Shown here one piece after another: positions 61,117-64,000 of a stretch of DNA of 64,000 bases (position 1 is the first letter of the stretch; every line of letters begins with the position of its first letter). Source of the stretch: Amaurobius ferox (Eukaryota; Arthropoda; Arachnida; Araneae; Amaurobiidae); contig OX578138.1 in NCBI GenBank assembly GCA_951213105.1, positions 90,397,414-90,461,413 on the forward strand. Reading direction: 5' to 3'. Made by a program: the position numbers and the translations under genes. A model generated the notes under the pieces. The model did not search any database, had not been told where the DNA came from, and saw only the letters and a list, made by a program, of their open reading frames with translations.

Positions 61117-61680
61117 TGTAAAGAGCTTTGACGCTCCAACTGGAAATCGAACCCCGGATCTCTGAACTGGGCAGCAGATGCTCTACCGTTGAGCTACTGG
61201 GACGAAATTGCAAGTTTTTATCGTTAGAGTGGACTCTGCCATTTCCACCCTCTAATGTCAGATTGGCGGGCAACCAACTATCTGACTGACCTTCTCCTGT
61301 TATTTTCTCCCTCAGGTCAACCTCCTGCTATTTAATATTTTTACCCAGGTTAGTATTCTGCGTAGTCGAAAGCCCAGACCGTCCGGCTCGTCCGAAGACG
61401 TGGAGCAGCAAGGCGTATCCTGCGTAGTCGTAATTCTTTTAAATTTGAAATCGGCGATCAATCTTCCAGAGTCCACTGAATCTGCTCTAGTCGTACTAGG
61501 GCCACTCCAGACCTCCAACATCTTTGCACTAAACTACAGGGTTGATTTGTTCGGGCCCATTGTAAAGAATCTTGCTGTCACAACCGAGAATCGAATCCTG
61601 GATCTCAGAATTAGCGTCCCGACGCTCTACCGTTGAGCTACTGTGACGAAATTGCAAGCTTTTATCGTTGAAGTGACTCT
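61117..61680 (-). mobile_element. S3 SINE, copy 3, inserted in the LINE relic
   Basis: Minus strand: leader ending near 61680, tRNA-like domain 61647-61577, body, second leader GAGTCCACTCTAACGATAAA A, tRNA-like domain 61204-61132, and end AAAGCTCTTTACAATTTTAG. The body carries a 47-bp S1 tail insertion at 61369-61415. Target duplications could not be identified with confidence. Confidence 0.75.
61369..61415 (-). mobile_element. 5'-truncated SINE tail, 47 bp, with 15-bp TSD, nested in S3
   Basis: The reverse complement ends GACGAGCCGGACGGTCTGGG CTTTCGA, an S1-type tail. Flanks TATTCTGCGTAGTCG (61354-61368) and TATCCTGCGTAGTCG (61416-61430) differ at one base. Confidence 0.85.
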
Positions 61681-61864
61681 ACAAAGTTTATCTTCTACAT
61701 ACTCCTTCTTTTCTAAATACCTCCAACTACTAAGCTCCATGAAATATTTCTTTCGAAGATTAAAAGAGCTTTTCCGTAATTTTCCATGAGTGCCCAGTTT
61801 TGTGAGGCATAGCTTACAGTAAATTTTAAAACAGCTTTGTATAGTAATATATTTGTCTTCTAAA

Positions 61865-62225
61865 TTGAATCCTTAGTTTAATTAAATGCAACATTAATCC
61901 TGTGACTACGATTACAAAAACTAATCTACGTAAAAGAATATATTTGGTCATAATTGAAAAAAAGAAAGAAAAAACACAAGAATGGGACGATATGCAAAAT
62001 AAACAAATTTAAAACAAAATTAATAAAATTTAAAAATACAAATCACAAACAAATATTCAGCGGCAAAAAAGAAACACTAATGATTCAAAACATAAAAATT
62101 CCCTATATTTCTGTATTTTTATTTACTTTCTTTCATTGTTGATTAATTTATTTCGTATGGAAATACATTTGGCGATCTTGGCCACAGAATGGACAATTTA
62201 ATACAAATTTTGTTTGAATAATTAT
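61865..62225. other. A-rich interval, nothing recognised
   Basis: Lys/Asn-rich frame at 61954-62142 is a composition effect (AAAAA-rich), not a recognised gene. Confidence 0.5.
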
Positions 62226-62240
62226 ACAACCAATCCATCT

Positions 62241-62624
62241 GGGCCAACGGCCGTACCGTGCTGAAAACACCGGTTCTCGTTAGATCACCGAAGTCAAGCA
62301 GCATCGGGCGCGGTTAGTACTTGGTGGGTGACCACCTCGGAACACCGCGTGCTGTTGGCCATCTCGGGTGCGGTATCCCCGTGGTTTGCGCGCTAGATTT
62401 GCACGCTGCCACAAATGCCGCCGTGTTCATGCGGAGTACGATCACGTTAAACATGTGGGTCCGTAAGTCCTTCCGAGAGGTTGGTGGTAGGGGAAGGAGG
62501 GTACGGTCCCTGTGGATGCCTCCCCCACTGGGTTCCGGTCTAAATTGGTTGGCACTTCCCGGCCGTCCATACAGTTACCTTACACCTTTCTGGTAGGTCG
62601 GACGGTCTGGGTCTCAACAACAAC
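62241..62624 (+). mobile_element. Retroposed chimera of 5S rRNA and SINE S1
   Basis: A 5S-like sequence (62243-62360) passes without spacer into an S1 head at 62361 (ATCTCGGGTGCGGTATCCCC), whose B-box part is deleted. The S1 body and the CAA tail (CTCAACAACAACAAC) follow. ACAACCAATCCATCT occurs at 62226-62240 and again at 62623-62637, overlapping the tail by a few bases, so 12-15 bp are duplicated around the whole chimera. The single duplication shows that both parts inserted together. Template switching between a 5S RNA and a SINE RNA during reverse transcription is the simplest origin; an established 5S-headed SINE subfamily is the alternative. Confidence 0.87.
62243..62360 (+). rRNA. 5S rRNA-like sequence (probably pseudogene)
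   Basis: GCCAACGGCC at the 5' end pairs with GCTGTTGGC at the 3' end. Between them are ACACCGGTTCTCGTTAGATC ACCGAAGTCAAGCAGC, the internal promoter region, and GCGCGGTTAGTACTTGG. Length is 118 bp against about 120 for animal 5S. At the second internal promoter block TTGGTGGGTGACCACCTCGG lacks one base and carries substitutions relative to the animal consensus (GGATGGGTGACCGCCTGGGA). No T-run terminator follows, since the sequence continues into a SINE. Hence a pseudogene, though transcription from the intact A-box part cannot be excluded. Confidence 0.88.
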
Positions 62625-62863
62625 AACCAATCCATCTAATTATATGAAATATTTCCTTTAGGAGTCCGCACCTATATCGGAGAATAATCCATTATTTTTT
62701 ATTGACATCATTGACTGTATCAAATCTGTGGAAGCATAATAACCCACGGCATTGTGTTTGATGCTCCAATTGTGATTATATGTTATTGAACATTATTTGT
62801 GAAATCCATATCACACAAAATCATGCCCATGTCTTTCTGAGAGAACAGAGATAAAACTATATT

Positions 62864-63449
62864 CAGGGTTATTGAAAAAAGATGAGCCAGACTTTACGAG
62901 GTCGTATTACATACCAAACCAAGCATTTTTCGTAATAGTTTACCGGGTCGGAAATGAAACTTAAAGGCGACAGTGGATGCTTCATGGTGAAACCGATGAG
63001 GTGAGGCGAAAACACAAGAATGACTTAGAAGTTATAAAATTACATTTATTAAACAATAATTACAGTAATGGCTCAAAAGAGCAACGGCCAACCTAAATGC
63101 GCGTCTCACAGCGTGAATGGAGGGATTGGTGAACTCTCTCGAATAGACCAGCCATCTCCCGCACTTCGGCAGCAGCGGCCAAAATTTTAGTAACGAGTTC
63201 CTCTATGAATTCAAGGTGAGTGTACAGACGATATCTCCACAAAAGGAAGTCAAGACACAACAGATCGGGAGATCGTGGAGGCTAAACTACGGGACTACTT
63301 CGCCCAATCTATAGCACTGTAATCTATCGCCCCCAATCTATCGCCACTATGTTTCATTTCCGATCCAGTAAACTATAACGAAAAATTCTCGGTTTGGTGT
63401 GTACTACCATCTCGTAAAGTTTGGCCCATCCTTTTATGGAATATGGTTG
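62864..63449. mobile_element. Internally deleted mariner-like element, 586 bp
   Basis: The left end is CAGGGTTATTGAAAAAAGAT GAGCCAGAC. The right end, inverted, reads ATTCCATAAAAGGATGGGCC AAAC. Arms match over about 80 bp, including ATTTTTCGT(A/T)ATAGTTTAC and GGAAATGAAAC, giving long inverted termini of mariner type. The centre carries the C-terminal part of a transposase on the minus strand; the rest of the gene is deleted. Confidence 0.78.
63059..63297 (-). pseudogene. mariner-like transposase C-terminal fragment
   Basis: The minus frame reads PPRSPDLLCLDFLLWRYRLY THLEF then IEELVTKILAAAAEV and FERVHQSLHSRCETRI. The phrase SPDL.xxDFxLW is the last block of the Tc1/mariner DDE/D domain, here with the final catalytic Asp position retained. 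An upstream stop and a later TAG interrupt it. Only about 80 residues of an expected 340 remain. Confidence 0.75.
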
Positions 63450-63892
63450 TGACAAAGTTTTGACAAGAGGCTACTACTCCGAGTTCAGCTACTTCGAGAC
63501 TCTATCGAGATTATAAGCGGGTTGCGTAGAATAAATAAAAAAAATCTGCTACAATATAAAAAGAAAAAATATTCATTTATAAAAATTAGTGAATGCTGTA
63601 TGACTATACGGATTATTGTAAAATGGAGACTATTTCATGATTTCAACATTGCATGTTTACAACATTGCATTTTAAATTTAATTACCTGATATAAAATATG
63701 GTACATAGAAAAGTGTTACAATAAACTATTAATTTAGTTTTCTACTTCAAAGCATAACTTTTAACATTCTGAATAAACAACCAAATTTCGACGAGCAGAG
63801 GATACATTGATTTGAATATGAGAGGAGGATACTCAGCAGAGGATACTGTGATTACCCTCATAAAACAATAACTTCTAGCCATATTTAACGAT
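63450..63892. other. AT-rich interval, nothing recognised
   Basis: Small duplicated phrases (CATTGCATGTTTACAACATT GCATTTTA near 63650; GAGAGGAGGATACTCAGCAG AGGATAC near 63820). No gene recognised. Confidence 0.5.
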
Positions 63893-64000
63893 ATACAGGG
63901 TCTTTCAAAAGTCCGTATAAATTTTAAAAATTCATTAAACATCGAAAAATCATCGCATTGAGGTACGGTTTGTACCATAAGTATTGCTAGGACGGAGGGG
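63893..64000 (+). mobile_element. Left terminus of another Tc1/mariner-type element, cut by the window edge
   Basis: TATACAGGGTCTTTCAAAAG TCCG starts at 63893 with the TA-CAGGGT signature, similar to 36474. The element would continue beyond 64000; the last 100 bp do not show recognisable coding sequence. Confidence 0.5.

Larger units (their letters stand above)
60815..61860 (-). pseudogene. LINE (non-LTR) reverse transcriptase C-terminal relic, split by an S3 SINE
   Basis: Minus strand, 61850-61725: LYKAVLKFTVSYASQNWALM then ALLIFERNISWSLVVGG, the pattern LYKT..P.L.YG.E.W.L....L..FER..LR of non-LTR RT thumb regions. After the S3 insertion (61117-61680), minus 61060-60990 gives WAGHVQRINRERTSKIYLST P, the conserved WAGHV..M motif, then KRKVEN. 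Further down, about 60915-60820, a frame reads STTTKEAVREEILRKTIAHI GRS, like the extreme C terminus of such proteins. Several stops and frameshifts; inactive. The clade (RTE, CR1 or Jockey-like) cannot be fixed from this piece. Confidence 0.7.

Noticed and set aside
62985..63015. Hammerhead-ribozyme-like core (CCGATGAG...CGAAAAC)
   Set aside because: The first core base is wrong and the middle segment does not form a stem; it sits inside a mariner-like element.

Overview
The window is intron-era eukaryotic DNA with no intact cellular gene that I can recognise. It is AT-rich, densely packed with transposable-element relics, and the only long open frames are transposon fragments or artefacts of tandem repeats. 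The repertoire (P-element/THAP transposase, pogo/Tigger transposase, Helitrons, mariner-type ends, a Penelope-like reverse transcriptase, tRNA-derived SINEs with a CAA tail) points to an animal, most probably an arthropod. I favour an arachnid (spider) from the style of the SINEs, but that is inference and not proven by the sequence. Layout: 1-1.9 kb is a broken pogo/Tigger element on the minus strand, with an 11-copy 31-bp minisatellite grown inside its transposase. 2.7-12.4 kb is a degenerate P-element transposase whose reading frame is split by a head-to-tail dimer of non-autonomous Helitrons (4535-11372). The frame resumes exactly when the Helitrons are removed at an A|T target. 12.4-18.4 kb holds a 1.3-kb repeat (family H1), two SINEs with clean target-site duplications (TSDs) and an 88-bp minisatellite. 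18.8-22.4 kb is a nested pair: a mariner-like inverted-repeat element interrupted by a P-like element that has P-type termini and a 9-bp duplication. 23.0-24.5 kb has a foldback element and a Penelope-like reverse transcriptase fragment. From 26.8 to 57.4 kb the window is dominated by seven further H1 copies (in tandem, inverted and internally amplified), three copies of a second family (H2), a Helitron 3' end and a 1.6-kb solo LTR. From 59 to 62.6 kb there are three copies of a SINE with two tRNA-like heads, one apparently inserted into a LINE relic, and a retroposed chimera of 5S rRNA and a tRNA-derived SINE. The window ends with an internally deleted mariner-like element. The elements do not work together as a pathway. 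What the window records is a history of insertion into insertion, with several insertion footprints still readable to the base. The one candidate for host-gene sequence is a GC-richer, CCAAT-box-bearing stretch at 35.5-36.1 kb that ends in a short ATG-to-splice-donor reading frame; it is weak. All coordinates of repeat ends were read by eye and may be off by a few bases. Percent identities were not computed.
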